A DNA stretch of 64,000 nucleotides, from assembly GCA_024180945.1 (NCBI GenBank), contig JAKSGN010000035.1, positions 2,232,001 through 2,296,000 of the forward strand. Reading direction: 5' to 3'. This DNA is from Macrophomina tecta. Lineage: Eukaryota; Ascomycota; Dothideomycetes; Botryosphaeriales; Botryosphaeriaceae. The notes below the pieces were generated by a model. The model ran no database searches, was not told the DNA's origin, and saw nothing but the letters and a program-made list of their open reading frames with translations. Position numbers and translations under genes: made by a program. Of the stretch, positions 49,382 to 59,896 are shown piece after piece; the stretch's first letter is position 1, and each line of letters starts with the position of its first letter.

Positions 49382-50322
49382 AGGTGGTCTTGCTGAGGAC
49401 GCATGCGTCCGAGGGTCTTGTGATTATCACTTCGCTTCTTTGCTCGCTTTCGAAGTACCTTTTCTTGACGGCTCTTTGTTTGAGACTTGAGGGAAAGAGT
49501 GGAGAGGGAAAGAGCGGGCGATGGAGACGAATGGTTGGAGGGGGTTTTCATCGGAGCGACGGAGTGGTGGGCGTATAGCTTTTCTCCGTGTCCTTTTCTT
49601 TGTTCATCAAATTCGCTTTTTGAGCTGTTCTGACTCGCGATTGAGGAAGAAGGGGAGAGAATGGAATGCCTTGTGAGGTGTTGGGTGAATTAGTCGCCAG
49701 TGGAGTGTAATGAAGGTGGTAGTGTCTATTATCGTGAAAATTGCTGCAACATACAACCAGGCAGTCGATTTAGAGCAGGTTTCTTGAATTGGTGTTTGAT
49801 ACGACGCTGCTATAGTCAAAAAGATCAAGCGAGGGTCTGAGACCTCACAGGTGCCCGACGGGAATCCAGCCCTCTGTAACTGTTCCTTCTTGCCCCGTTG
49901 TCATATGGGGCCCTGGACGAATGCAGTGCGGTTTACCGTGGGCAGTTTTCTGGCAGCAAGGTAGATATTCTGGTTCCCTTTCCCATCACTCTGCCAGAAA
50001 ATGAGTGGGGAAAACTAATTCAATGATGCATTGGCAACACGCTAATATTCTGGTCTGATGGGAGTCGCTACGAGGAGAGACGTACTTTTCTGACCGGCGG
50101 CCCGATGGCGTTCACAATAAGTGTGGGGCGGAAGGACTCTGCGGAGATATCAGCCATTCACAATGATGCCGGTCCAGAGGAGAGCAGTTTATCCCGCCTT
50201 GATCGCATCTCGAGCCGGACGAGCAGATAAGCAGTGCGCCAGTCGACGATAAATGCCGGCGTCGCGCTCTCAAGTAGGTATCCTTTTTCAAACCTCAGGT
50301 GGAGATAAGCACTTCGACAACT
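49382..50322. other. Intergenic downstream of SCC3
   Basis: SCC3 3' UTR followed by about 500 bp upstream of a decayed monooxygenase gene; likely includes that gene's old promoter. No intact gene seen. Confidence 0.5.
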
Positions 50323-50700
50323 ATGGACAATATCACAGGCACCCCCCGTCGTTCACAAGCCAGTGTTTGCCATTGGTAGCTCTATCGTAGGCATGACGTT
50401 GTCAGCGCTCTTAGCACAGCAAAGGTTGAATGGGTGTATTACGGTTGAGAATCATCCTTCTACGGCGATTCACCCTCGTGCTGCTCTATACCATGGTCAG
50501 TAATTTAGTTATGCCATCCATCCCCTACTCACTGATGCCTCCAAGCGCGGTCGATGGAGATATACAGAATGAGGAGATGAGATGGGAATCTGCAAAGTAC
50601 AATAATTAGAATGCGGTAATCGTGGATGTGGAGTCATTGGCTGTGAAGTTAATTCGGAGCTAGATGTCCAATATCAATGAAGTATTATTGGGCCCAAAAG
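50323..50700 (+). pseudogene. Relic of a FAD-dependent monooxygenase (PheA/TfdB type), N-terminal part
   Basis: Starts at an ATG at 50323. After a one-base frame change at a C6 run (50341-50346) it reads PVFAIGSSIVGMTLSALLAQ and then ENHPSTAIHPRAALYH, the FAD-binding GxGxxG-like loop and the ...HP.T..HPRA signature of aromatic-ring hydroxylases. A 50-bp intron (50496-50545, GTCAGT..CCAAG with an ACTGATG branch) still sits at the position expected before the (R)SMEIYR motif. Then the frame shifts again, and NAVIVDVESLAVKLIRS, stop, MSNINEVLLG continues the family pattern (VDVESLAGK...SNINEG) with in-frame stops at about 50607 and 50661. No recognisable sequence remains beyond about 50700, so some 80 percent of the roughly 600-residue enzyme is gone. 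It lies 630 bp from the P450 gene on the opposite strand. Confidence 0.75.
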
Positions 50701-51328
50701 CATAAAACTCGTCGCCAGGAGTGCTTGAGCCTTGTTGCACATTGCAACGATGACATAGGCCAGGTATGAAACAGTCTCCCGGAAGATTTCGTGGATGTCG
50801 CATCATGGGAGGACATGTAATACCCTACACTTGACTGGTGATTGAAGAATACCAGAGGCTGCGATGAGGCAAGGATCTGAAACTTTATCCATAGGCGGCC
50901 CAAAAACAAGGAGTGCTGTACAACGTTTCAATAATTAAAACTGCCGGACGAACCCGTGTCTCTGCGGCGCACGGACGCTTTGAATGGTTCTGTTTACATT
51001 AATACAACCAGAAAGCACCCCCGAAATTAGATTTACCTTGGGAGGTTATGCATACCGGGCCGTCTATGGGAATGTCGGAATGCTAGATACCGCTTACCAT
51101 ACAAATGTTTCTTATAATAGCCGCGCCATTCCAGGCTCAGTCATACGGGTGTGTGTGCCTACGGCCTCAATCTCTTCAGATCTTTTGAGGATGGCTAGTC
51201 TCCTATACAAGCAATCTGACGTATTTACGCTACGAAACTGAAATCTAAACACAGCTGGGAAGTGCACGGTTGGATGAGCTCCACAAAAGTACCTGCTAAT
51301 GCACAAATGAGAAAGATCGGAAGCAGCG
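50701..51328. other. Convergent intergenic region
   Basis: Possible eroded remainder of the monooxygenase, no longer recognisable, then the 3' UTR of the P450 gene. Nothing else seen. Confidence 0.4.
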
Positions 51329-53037
51329 CTACTGCGCCCTCGGCTTGATGTGGCACTCGTACTTCTGCTTGCAGAACCACCTCGTCTCAGTGGTCCAGCC
51401 GTCCTTGTAGTCCTCAGCGAATTCGAACTCGAACTTCCGGACCATCTGCGGGATGACCTTGGTGATCTCCAGCAGACTGATGTGCTTGCCAATGCAAGTC
51501 CTCGAACCGTGGCCGAACTGAAGATGGGGGACGTCAGCGCCATCCAGAACACAAGTAGATAAAATTTGGCGACGAGGCGTCAACTTACCGGCAGGTAGTA
51601 GCCTTCCATGCGCTTCAACTGCGCCTCGCTCGCCTCCAGCCACCTCTCTGGCCTGAACTGCGCGGCATCCTTGCCCCACACATCCTCGTTGTAGTGCGCG
51701 ACCCACGGATTCACGCCCACCTCGACGCCCTCTGGGAAGAACGTTCCTGCGATGACCGCGCCGCCGGCCGGAACGATCCGTAGTAATGGGTAGCCGACGG
51801 CGGCGTGGCAGCGCAGCGTTTCCTTGATCGTGGCCTGCAAGTACGGCATGTCCTGCGCCTGCGAGTACGTGATCGGATCCGCTGCCTTGCCTGCCGCAAT
51901 GGCATCATCGATCTCCTTACGGAGCTTGGCGAAGCAGGTGGGGTTGCGGAGCAAGTAGTACATACAGCCGGACAGGGTGATGGCGGTGGTGTCGCTGCCC
52001 GCGCCGATGTTGTTGCTGATCGAGTTGACCGTGTCGAAGCTGGTGTTGGGACCCGCATCCTCCATCTTCAGCAGCTTGGTCAGGAAGTCGTTCTTGTCGT
52101 CCGGCGTCACGCCCTGCCGCCGTAGGTTGATCTGGTTGTAGATATAGTTCTGCACCGGCGCGGTCGGGTTCTCGAGGCCCAGCAGCTTGGTTACGCGCAG
52201 CAGCCAAGGGTGAATCTCGGGGACAAGGCCAACGAGGCCGCTGTAGACAAGCGACCGGTGGATGGCGTGGATGATGGAGTCGAAGTCCTTTTCGGCGGAC
52301 ATGAGGCCGAAGGGGTTGCCGGCCTATAAGAGTTATTAGCGGGCAGGGGTTCTGCGCAGGTTGGCCGGCGGTAATGGAGGGTTGTTGGCTTACGGTGATG
52401 GCTCCAATCACATCGAAGGCGTAGAATTGCAGAAAGTCGGCTATAGAGACTTTCTTGCCCTTTTGAGAAAACTGGGTGAACTTGTCGTTTAGGATTGCGG
52501 TGCACTTGTCAATAAAGCCCTCGTAAGACAACAGGTTAGTCATTGAGTACAGAGAAGCAATCCTGCGCCGTTGCCCGGAGTGCTCCTTAACGTCCAACTC
52601 CGCAAAAAGGTTGGTGACTTCGGGTGCGCGGAAGGTGGAATAGAAATCTGTTTTGACGAATTTAGTGCCATGGCCGTAGATAATACGAATGGCCTCGGGG
52701 TCGTCAATGCTGTATTTGTTCGGAGCCAGGCGGACGATTTTACCTTTTGCCAAGTGTTGTTAGTAGCGTATAGCTGGTGTAGCTGGATCATCTCACCATG
52801 GCGTTTGTGGAGGTCAATGTTCTGCTTCTCGAAGTCCCCGCGCCACACTGCGGCAACCTCCCACAGTTTTGTGTATCGGGAAAGCCACGGTCCCGGAACA
52901 TGCCTGAGCGGGCCAAGAAGGGAGGCATGGATCCTCTGAATAAGCTTAAATGACAGATAGGCAAAAGGAATAAGCGCAAGATACACGGCTGTTCGCTGCA
53001 GGTGGTCTACAGCCTCTAAGCTTGAAATTAGAGTCAT
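51329..53037 (-). CDS. Cytochrome P450, pisatin-demethylase-like
   Basis: Four exons (53037-52797, 52743-52394, 52323-51589, 51517-51329) give 504 residues; introns are 53, 70 and 71 bp with good donors (GTGAGA, GTAAGC, GTAAGT). The N-terminus has one membrane anchor (TAVYLALIPFAYLSFKLI) and a hinge RHVPGPWLSRYTKLWE. Canonical motifs are present: oxygen-binding AGSDTT at 305-310, ETLR at 365-368, FRPERW near 420 and FGHGSRTCIG at 443-452 with the haem-ligand Cys at 450. KLWEVAAVWRGDFEKQNIDL and KIVRLAPNKYSIDDPEAIR match the pisatin-demethylase-like group, ER monooxygenases fed by P450 reductase that detoxify plant phenolics or act in secondary metabolism; the substrate cannot be read. The start at 53037 is preferred over an in-frame ATG at 53088, which lies only about 20 bp past the TATA box. 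Confidence 0.93.
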
Positions 53038-53108
53038 GGCGTATTTGAGTTTGTTAGAGATCAAGCACCGATGTCCCAACCAAAACATCCTGGAATCACG
53101 CAGGACGT

Positions 53109-53116
53109 CTTATATA
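53109..53116 (-). promoter_or_regulatory. TATA box of the P450 gene
   Basis: TATATAAG on the minus strand, 72 bp before the chosen ATG at 53037. Transcription would start near 53080, which argues against the upstream ATG at 53088. A TATA box fits an inducible gene. Confidence 0.6.
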
Positions 53117-53167
53117 GTGGAGTGTCATTTTCCCTATGTCCCCGTGCCCAAATTGTGGCCCACACTA

Positions 53168-53175
53168 CCGATCGG
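53168..53175. promoter_or_regulatory. Possible Zn2Cys6 site (everted CCG-N2-CGG)
   Basis: CCGATCGG, a perfect palindrome of two CCG half-sites, 52 bp upstream of the P450 TATA box. Zn2Cys6 regulators bind paired CGG/CCG triplets; the next gene encodes one. A single 8-bp match can be chance. Confidence 0.25.
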
Positions 53176-54227
53176 GCCAGGAATGTTCGACTGTTTCACT
53201 GCAGGCGTATAGACTTGTGGGCACGGTCTCCACCATGGATAGCCGGTTAGAGGATAGTCGATTTATGCATCAATGCGTTTTAGGAAATCACAGCTACGAT
53301 CTCTCGTGTTGTCCAATCGCAGAGGGTGCTATGCTCTCGCACGAGAGAAATGGCTTGCGTCCGAATTCCCCGACAACGCCGGGCATGGAGGGGTTCGCTC
53401 GAGGCCCGGATATAACAAGGGATGGTCAACTCCTTGCATAGCGGTCATCTCACCTTAAATCAGAGTGAGTTTACACAAAGGATGGCTTACGAGCCGGACC
53501 TTAAGCTTACTGTAAGCCTCACACGCCGAGGTCTCGCATGCATCCAATGATTGCTGAAGCATGTTCACACAAAGACATGTCTGGCAACGCCTGAGTTCTC
53601 TAATGGGCGGTGGAGTTCGAATAGCGCAGAAAAAAGTTTTTGATGATGCTCCTTTGACTATCTCAAATGTCAGGAACAATTTCAAAACTGCTGACCAGCG
53701 TGACGCGGAATGTAAGTGCCGTGAATACCACTCCATACCGTGAGCTTCGCAGGGATTATTGCGGGAATGAGTTCGCGTGGTGCTTGGCAATTGCTTGATC
53801 CGCATCGTGCGGAGTATCGGTGATTCGGGGCGACTGCGTAATGATCCTCCGGTCTCGGCCGACTGAAGTGGTTTTTCACCATGTCCTTGCTATACGGAAT
53901 TTCAAGCATGCAGCCGAGCATTACGAGATCCAAACCAGCCGCGCAACATACGGCATCCGGACTGAGTACATGAGCTCCCCACCGTAAGGGGAAGCATGCT
54001 GTGGGACCGTTCAACACCAACCTCGTGACTTATGCTATTGAAGATCATGTGAAGGAATAAAGCAGAGGTGTATATGTCGAAGTCATACAGGCTATCGTAC
54101 AGTTTTGGGAGATCCGTGTTCCTCATCTGGATCGTCTTATGACTACGATACAGACATTAAAATTGCAAAGAAAACCAAAGATGCTCCCTTGAAGGCCAAA
54201 GAGAATTCTAATTCATGTACTATAGCA

Positions 54228-56741
54228 TCAATACGTTCCATGATTTGGATAACCGTCGAGTGAGTCTAATGGGTACGACAGTCCAAGAAATTCAATGATG
54301 TCCTGAAAGCTGTCGGCCACAGTATCAAGTCCGGCCTGCCCTCAGCGTCAGAATCCAATCTCAATAGTGGTCGGTTGGCAAAGCTTACGAAAAGGTCCTT
54401 TTCAGAGGCAGGATCATATGCGAGTGACTCGCTGTCATTGCCGTGGGGTGTCGAATGAGAGGGTATGGCGAGAGAGCTCTGTCTCACGTGCGTCTGACAC
54501 GGTTAGCTCTGCCAAATAACGGGCCATGGCCGAGTGCCGCTTACCTGATTGACCGCAGGAGAGCTGGTCGAGGGTGTTTTCGGAGTGGTAATGAACATGC
54601 AGGATTCCTCCAACAAGTCCAGGACTTGTCTCGCGTATTCGGACAATTTGTGAGGCCATGTCTTCGTCTTCACTAGGCCCATGGCCAAGCAAAGTAGGAA
54701 ATATTCGCCATGCCAGTGGCCGACGTGGAGTAGGCGCTGGGTCAGAACGCTGAGAGCTGATCGGAGTAGGGGTTTGATGAGTGAGACATAGCCGGTGAGC
54801 TGACTCATGGGCGAGGCACCTGGATAGCGTGAGTAGGGATAACGCGCTAGATTTGATCGGTATTCACCTGTTCTGTTCGGCTGATAGATCTCATTGCATA
54901 CGACCAGCCCGGCTTGGAAGACATCGTCGATTCGCAAACATATGGAGAAGTCGCCTTTCTCCAACATGGCCTGATGGTCGCTCAAGATTGCAATAGCAGC
55001 CTCGGAGCACGCTTTTTTGTAGTGAGGATATCTTTGCTGTAGGTTGCCCTCGAGTGTGTAGGGCAGGTATATCATCATGAGGTATTTCTGCAGCTTCACT
55101 CGGGAAAGCTCTACCCAGAACGCCTGCCGAGTCGAAGAGCCGGGAGTATTGGCAGGGTCAGTTGGTGATTGCGCGATGATAGCAGAGATGTACAGCTTCA
55201 GCTTCTTTTCCTGCTCGGCTGTCCTCTGTGCCGTGGGTTCAGGCACGTTTGAGTTCAGCATACAACATATCTCCACCCTCAAGCCCAGAGAACCAGCCAT
55301 TCGAACGAACCCCGGAACCTCAGACTCGCTTCCATTGGCTCCTAAGACGCGGCGCTGCGCAGCATGGGCCACGCGGCTGAACTCGGAAATGGGCACGGAC
55401 GGGACCATGCCGCTGTCGACAGACGTAAGAAGGTCCAGCTCCAGGACGGTGATCCAAAGATTCCTGTAAGCTTCGTGATCTGGACCAGGACGCCATGCTT
55501 GCGCATGAAGTCCAATCAGCATGGAAATCCGAACCATGGACCCCGCAGTAGTCCATATTTGATCGCGTGCGAAGCCGTTGTAGCGCTTGGCGAGCACCAA
55601 CAGGCAATGGAGTCGGACCGTGTCCAGGTCAGGGGCTTGGGTACCTCGTGAAATCAGCCATCGTTCACTGAGATGAATGTACTGGCGAAGGTGGCTTTTC
55701 CCAGAGTCTAGTGCAGGCGAGGGTTCGGACGTTTGGCTGGCATAGATGTTGATAGTTGTGGCAACAACCAAAAGCAGGGTCATGAGCAATTGCGGTGATG
55801 GCGAGAAGCGCGGCCCCTCCCATGCAGTCTCATAGGCATGGATGAATCTTCTTTCGTCTAGGATGGGATACTCCAGCTCAAAGGAGTCAAAATACGTGTA
55901 GATGAGGCGGTCCAAGATCTCCTTGGAGGGAAGACTGGCGATGACAGAGGTGAAGCCACTGCCGTCATTCCAAAGATCGCGTGAGTCCATGTTCGCGGCT
56001 CTCCACGTCTCGATGCGATGCTTCAGCTGCAAGGTCTTCGCATTGTGCTCTGCCCTGATGCGCGCCATGAAGGCAGGCATTTCGGCCAACTGGTTCGGGT
56101 CAGCATTGCGCAGAGGAGCCGGACGGAATGACTACCTTGCCCACGAGCATTGCTGGATGGGTCAGTCCGTAGCCGCGATAGCTGCCTGGGTAGTTCATGA
56201 AATCTTCATCAGAGCGCTGCATCGGCGGCAGCTTGGGGACGACCAGCGGGACATCTTCTGGGCTTCCATTTTGGGCGGAGGCGTCAGCGGGAGAGCCAAT
56301 GGCGTACTCGACAGCTTCTTTGTCCAGGGCGCTCTGGTTGACAGCTTGCACCAGGATCTTCTCAAGCCTCGCCAAGCGCGACTCCAGATTGGGGTGGTCG
56401 GCCGGGGGGTTGCTGCTGCCGTGAGAGGCGGTGGTTGTGGCGTCGAAGGGGCTTCGGGCTGTCTGCGGATTGTGATCGATTTGCCGAACAGACCGAGCGG
56501 CAGCGGAGTGCATATAATCATGAGGCCGCACCTCTGCCTGGTAGCCGGCTCGGCCCTGGTTCTCGATGTAGACACATGGCTGGTCCGGGCCGGTGTGCAC
56601 GCAGCGGCCACAGCGAGGGCGCTCTTTGTCGCACTTGAGCTTTCGATCGCGGCACGTGACGCAGCTGAGCGCGGGTCTCCTCTTCTTCTTCGGCCGGGGG
56701 TTCAAGTCGGGCGGGAAGGGGGCGTTGGAGTTGGAGGTCAT
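54228..56741 (-). CDS. Zn(II)2Cys6 transcription factor (fungal-specific TF domain)
   Basis: Five exons (56741-56136, 56089-54868, 54819-54545, 54493-54389, 54335-54228) give 771 residues. Introns are 46, 48, 51 and 53 bp. The 48-bp one is also open in frame, but removing it yields NRTGASPMSQLTGYVSLIKP, which reads better; the last one replaces an implausible end by DSFQDIIEFLGLSYP. The zinc cluster lies at about residues 27-54: CVTCRDRKLKC, six residues, C-G-R-C, eight residues, C. A coiled segment (LESRLARLEKILVQAVNQ) allows dimerisation. The middle homology region (about 240-560) holds FELEYPILDERRFIHAYE, then RLHCLLVLAKRYNGFARDQI, followed by the C-terminal HVGHWHGEYFLLCLAMG. Such regulators control nearby catabolic or secondary-metabolite genes; the P450 and the monooxygenase relic are the natural candidates. 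Confidence 0.92.
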
Positions 56742-57464
56742 GGTGCGCGACGGCTACAGGCCGACTGTCATGGTGTTGGTCCTGAGGAGAGCCAGCGCTG
56801 CTGCTCGGTGATGACACGAACCGCCAGACGGGGAGGGCAGGTCGGCTCGGGTGCCCGCATACAAGCGGTTGGCGCCGGAGTCTCCTGCTTCAATGACATA
56901 GTCCTTCGGCCTCGCTGGTCGGCACCAGAGTTGCGCCGGCGGAAGTTAGTGCTGCGGGCATTGTCGCGCGAGGCAGTGAAACGGCTTGGGACTGGCTGTA
57001 TGCTCGCGACTGCTATGACGGCGGGCTTGTGGAGTGGAGGGCGCCAAAAGCAGGCACAGTTAACAATCGCGAAGCCGGCACGGAAAGGAGTCTGTTCCGA
57101 CCGAGCGAGGGGGCAGCACCGACGCTGACAAAGACACGCCTCTTATCTCAGCAACACCCGCGGTCGGCCGAATTGACGAGCTTGCGCTATGCCGCTTCCG
57201 GCCTCGAGCTGTTGTCCCTGGCTGTGCTTCTGGACGGCACCCTTCGTACCTGACTCTCGCTGCTTCGAAATCAACCCCGACGCCTTTGCAATGTGCTCTG
57301 AAATCCACCTCAGCCATGCTTGTCAGCCGCGGTGCAACGCGTAAACTCCACGGCCATGCAGTACTTCATAAGCCACCAAGAACCGGCCGGCACTGCCAGT
57401 CCCATAACACGCATTGTCCCCGCTCCCTCGCAAAGGACGCTTTCCCGAGACAGTCTGAATCACC
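56742..57464. other. Divergent promoter shared by regulator and AMID-like gene
   Basis: 723 bp between start codons of the Zn2Cys6 regulator (minus) and the oxidoreductase (plus). Rich in CGG/CCG triplets (for example around 57160-57175), but so is GC-rich DNA in general. No TATA box obvious. Confidence 0.5.
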
Positions 57465-58643
57465 ATGTCGAATCACAACGTTGTCGTTCTCGGAGGCTCG
57501 TTCGCCGGCCTCGGCGTCTCCCACAATCTGCTCCGCCATGTCATTCCTCAGCTGCCGAACTCCTCGAACTACCGGTTGATCCTTGTCAGCCCCTCCGATC
57601 ACTTCTACTTCAAGATTGCCGCCCCGCGGATGGCCCCGCGCGAAGACCTTATTGCCTTCGATCAGATCATGCAACCCTTCACCGAAAGCCTCTCCAAGTA
57701 CTCTCAGTTTGAGTTTGTCCAGGCCTACGCACGCGCTGTGGATCCCGCGACCCGAGACATCATCGTCGAGCATGTCCACGGAGAGAAGAGCACCACTACG
57801 CTGCATTACGACACCCTGATCGTCGCTACCGGTGCCTCGTCAAAGTCCCCACTGTGGAGCCCCGCAGTTCCCAAGGAGCAGACCGAGGCCGCTCTTCGCG
57901 AGTTCCGGGACAAGGTCAAGTCCGCACAAAAGATCATTATTGCCGGCGGTGGCGCTGTCGGCGTTGAACTCGCCGGAGAGCTCGGCTTCGACTATGGCAA
58001 GCATAAGGACATCGTGCTGTATTCCGGCACCGACAGTCTCCTGTCTCGGGTCCGGTCCGACGTCGGCAAGCGGGCCGAGAAGTACCTGCAACAGATGGGT
58101 GTCACAGTCGTCCACAACATCAAGATCCTCTCCAGCGATACCGATACAGAGGGAAAAGAGGCTCTGCACCTCAGCGACGGCTCTCTGTCTATCGCCGACC
58201 TCTTTATCGACGCCCGTGGATCCAAGCTCAACAACGACTTCCTCCCTCCCTCGTGGCTGAACGAGCGCGGTGCCGTCGCCGTTGACGAGCACCAAAGGGT
58301 TCAGGCTGCTGGCCCGGGCGCACGCGTCTACGCCGTTGGTGACATCGCTTCCAACTCAAGGGGCTCCGCCATGGAAATTCAGTTCGCCCTCCCGCCCCTC
58401 ATCTCCGTCATCGAATACGATCTCTCCAACGGCAAGTCCGGGGCTCAGCCAACCTGGACCGGCCCGACAGCCCAGACAATGCTCGTCCCGGTGGGCAGGA
58501 AGAAGGCGGTCGGTGTTATGTTCAATTACTGGTTGCCCAGTATCATGGTTAACATGATTAAAGGCAAGACGTTCTTCGCAAATCAAGTACCGGATTACGT
58601 CACGGGTGAAAAGTGGGCGAAGAGGAAGGTTTACAAGAGCTGA
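57465..58643 (+). CDS. AMID/AIF2-like FAD-dependent NAD(P)H oxidoreductase
   Basis: Single exon, 392 residues from the ATG at 57465. Two Rossmann motifs are visible: FAD-binding VVVLGGSFAGLGVSHNLL (residues 6-23) and NAD(P)H-binding KIIIAGGGAVGVELAGELGF (about 145-165). TLIVATGASSKSPLW and ARVYAVGDIASNSRGSAM are the usual ATG and GD motifs of the pyridine-nucleotide-disulfide oxidoreductase type II group, and the C-terminal VGRKKAVGVMFNYWLPSIMV fits the AMID/AIF2/FSP1 branch. Animal members reduce quinones and protect membranes from lipid peroxidation or act in cell death; fungal AMID homologues are poorly known. No N-terminal mitochondrial presequence is evident. It is divergent from the Zn2Cys6 regulator, so co-regulation is possible. 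Confidence 0.9.
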   Translation: MSNHNVVVLGGSFAGLGVSHNLLRHVIPQLPNSSNYRLILVSPSDHFYFKIAAPRMAPREDLIAFDQIMQPFTESLSKYSQFEFVQAYARAVDPATRDIIVEHVHGEKSTTTLHYDTLIVATGASSKSPLWSPAVPKEQTEAALREFRDKVKSAQKIIIAGGGAVGVELAGELGFDYGKHKDIVLYSGTDSLLSRVRSDVGKRAEKYLQQMGVTVVHNIKILSSDTDTEGKEALHLSDGSLSIADLFIDARGSKLNNDFLPPSWLNERGAVAVDEHQRVQAAGPGARVYAVGDIASNSRGSAMEIQFALPPLISVIEYDLSNGKSGAQPTWTGPTAQTMLVPVGRKKAVGVMFNYWLPSIMVNMIKGKTFFANQVPDYVTGEKWAKRKVYKS

Positions 58644-59185
58644 TCTTACTCTTTCTGATCCGCTTTTACTAGTGTTGTTTTCTTCTACTTTTCCTGTCCG
58701 ATGTGATATCCCCCCTACAGTAAAATTATCTCTTTCATTTCATTCTCACAATACCATCATGGTTAGATGTCAGCAACTTCTTTCAACCTATTGTTACCAC
58801 CAACGAGAGCATTTATCTTCCAAACAAAGACACTTCCCATCTGCTCCATCCGTGACCTAAAAATATCCTTTGCTATTTATTGTCTGATGCCTCCTTGGCA
58901 TTTCTATTTCACAAAAAATCGTTCCATCTTCCCCTCCCCATACGGCCCTACCTTCTCATCTCTCGCTACGCCCTTTTCGGTGCTTCTACTTCTCACCACA
59001 ATCATCCGCGGCTCCAGGCAGGGCCTGTAGGGTTACGTATTCCGCGATCCTCTTCACGTCATTAATCACCAGTAGCATCGCGTCAGCGTACCAATTCTCC
59101 CACAGGGTAAACGAAAGAGAGGCGGAGAGAGGGGAGGGAAAAAATTAAGGGAAAAAAAAAAAAACAAAAAGGACAACAACCCACA
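58644..59185. other. Intergenic between tandem + genes
   Basis: 3' UTR of the AMID-like gene, then the promoter and leader of the next gene, ending in an A13 run at about 59152-59164 and a CAACAACCC leader before its ATG. Nothing else seen. Confidence 0.5.
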
Positions 59186-59896
59186 ATGGAGGCCAAAGAC
59201 GGGCCCTCCCTCATCGACATCGCCCACTGGCGCTGCTGCCTCTGCCACGCCCCCAACGCCATCAAGCGCGACATGCGGGTGCGGCCCTCGGCCCGTCCCG
59301 CGCTGCCCGCCCGCTGCGCCCGCTGCGCCAACCCCCCCTGCACCCGCTGCACCTTCTCCCGCCCCGTTGCCGCCGACGGCACCACGCAGGCCGCCCTGCT
59401 CGAGTGGAACCCCCGCCCCCGCGACCACCGCGGCTTCATCTGCCCCTTCTGCGGCACGGCGTCGCTTGTGAGCGGGCGCGACTGGTTCATCGACGCGAAG
59501 GCGCGCGAGTGCCTCGGCGATCCGACGGTCGCCGCGCCCCGGCCTGGCGTGAGTGCGTTGAGGAGGCGCAGGAAGTGCGAGCCGAGGGATCTGTTGTTGC
59601 TCCAGTGCCAGGCGGAGGGGTGTAGGAGGAGGGTTGCGGATGAGTTTGTCGAGTTTTATGTGCCGCTGACGCCGGGTGGGGAGGGCAGCGGCGAGTGGAC
59701 GTGGACTGATGCGGTGGAAGTGGTGGACAAGTGCGTAGGCAGAGCGAGGTGGTTGACGAGCCTGGGGTGGATACGCGAACAGAGCGGCGGTGTGGCGCTG
59801 GCGGTCGTTTTAGCGCTAGGGGGCGTGGCGCTCGTGCAGGTAGCGAGCGGCGTCTTGTGGTGGTTGGAGTCCTGGGTCGTGCCAGAGGCGGCATGA
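59186..59896 (+). CDS. Unknown Cys-paired (zinc-ribbon-like) protein with C-terminal membrane anchor
   Basis: Single exon, 236 residues. Paired cysteines occur as WRCCLCHAPN, ARCARCANPPCTRCTF and GFICPFCGTASLV in the first 95 residues, then a further pair LQCQAEGCRRR near 140-150: enough ligands for two or three zinc ribbons. The C-terminus has one hydrophobic span (VALAVVLALGGVALVQVASG, about 205-224) followed by only a dozen residues, the layout of a tail-anchored protein with a cytosolic metal-binding domain (inference). I do not recognise the family, though Dothideomycetes have many small Cys-paired unknowns of this kind. The ATG has a good context (CCCACAATGG). Confidence 0.72.
   Translation: MEAKDGPSLIDIAHWRCCLCHAPNAIKRDMRVRPSARPALPARCARCANPPCTRCTFSRPVAADGTTQAALLEWNPRPRDHRGFICPFCGTASLVSGRDWFIDAKARECLGDPTVAAPRPGVSALRRRRKCEPRDLLLLQCQAEGCRRRVADEFVEFYVPLTPGGEGSGEWTWTDAVEVVDKCVGRARWLTSLGWIREQSGGVALAVVLALGGVALVQVASGVLWWLESWVVPEAA

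Larger units (their letters stand above)
53038..54227. other. P450 promoter and regulator 3' flank
   Basis: 1.19 kb between two minus-strand genes. Apart from the TATA box and the palindrome noted separately I see no gene; open frames here carry no motif. Confidence 0.5.

Noticed and set aside
53086..53088. Upstream in-frame ATG for the P450
   Set aside because: Only about 20 bp from the TATA box, at or before the expected transcription start; the start at 53037 gives a normal membrane anchor.
55902..57128. 408-codon open frame on the + strand
   Set aside because: Antisense to the zinc-cluster exon and extends into the divergent promoter; no family features.
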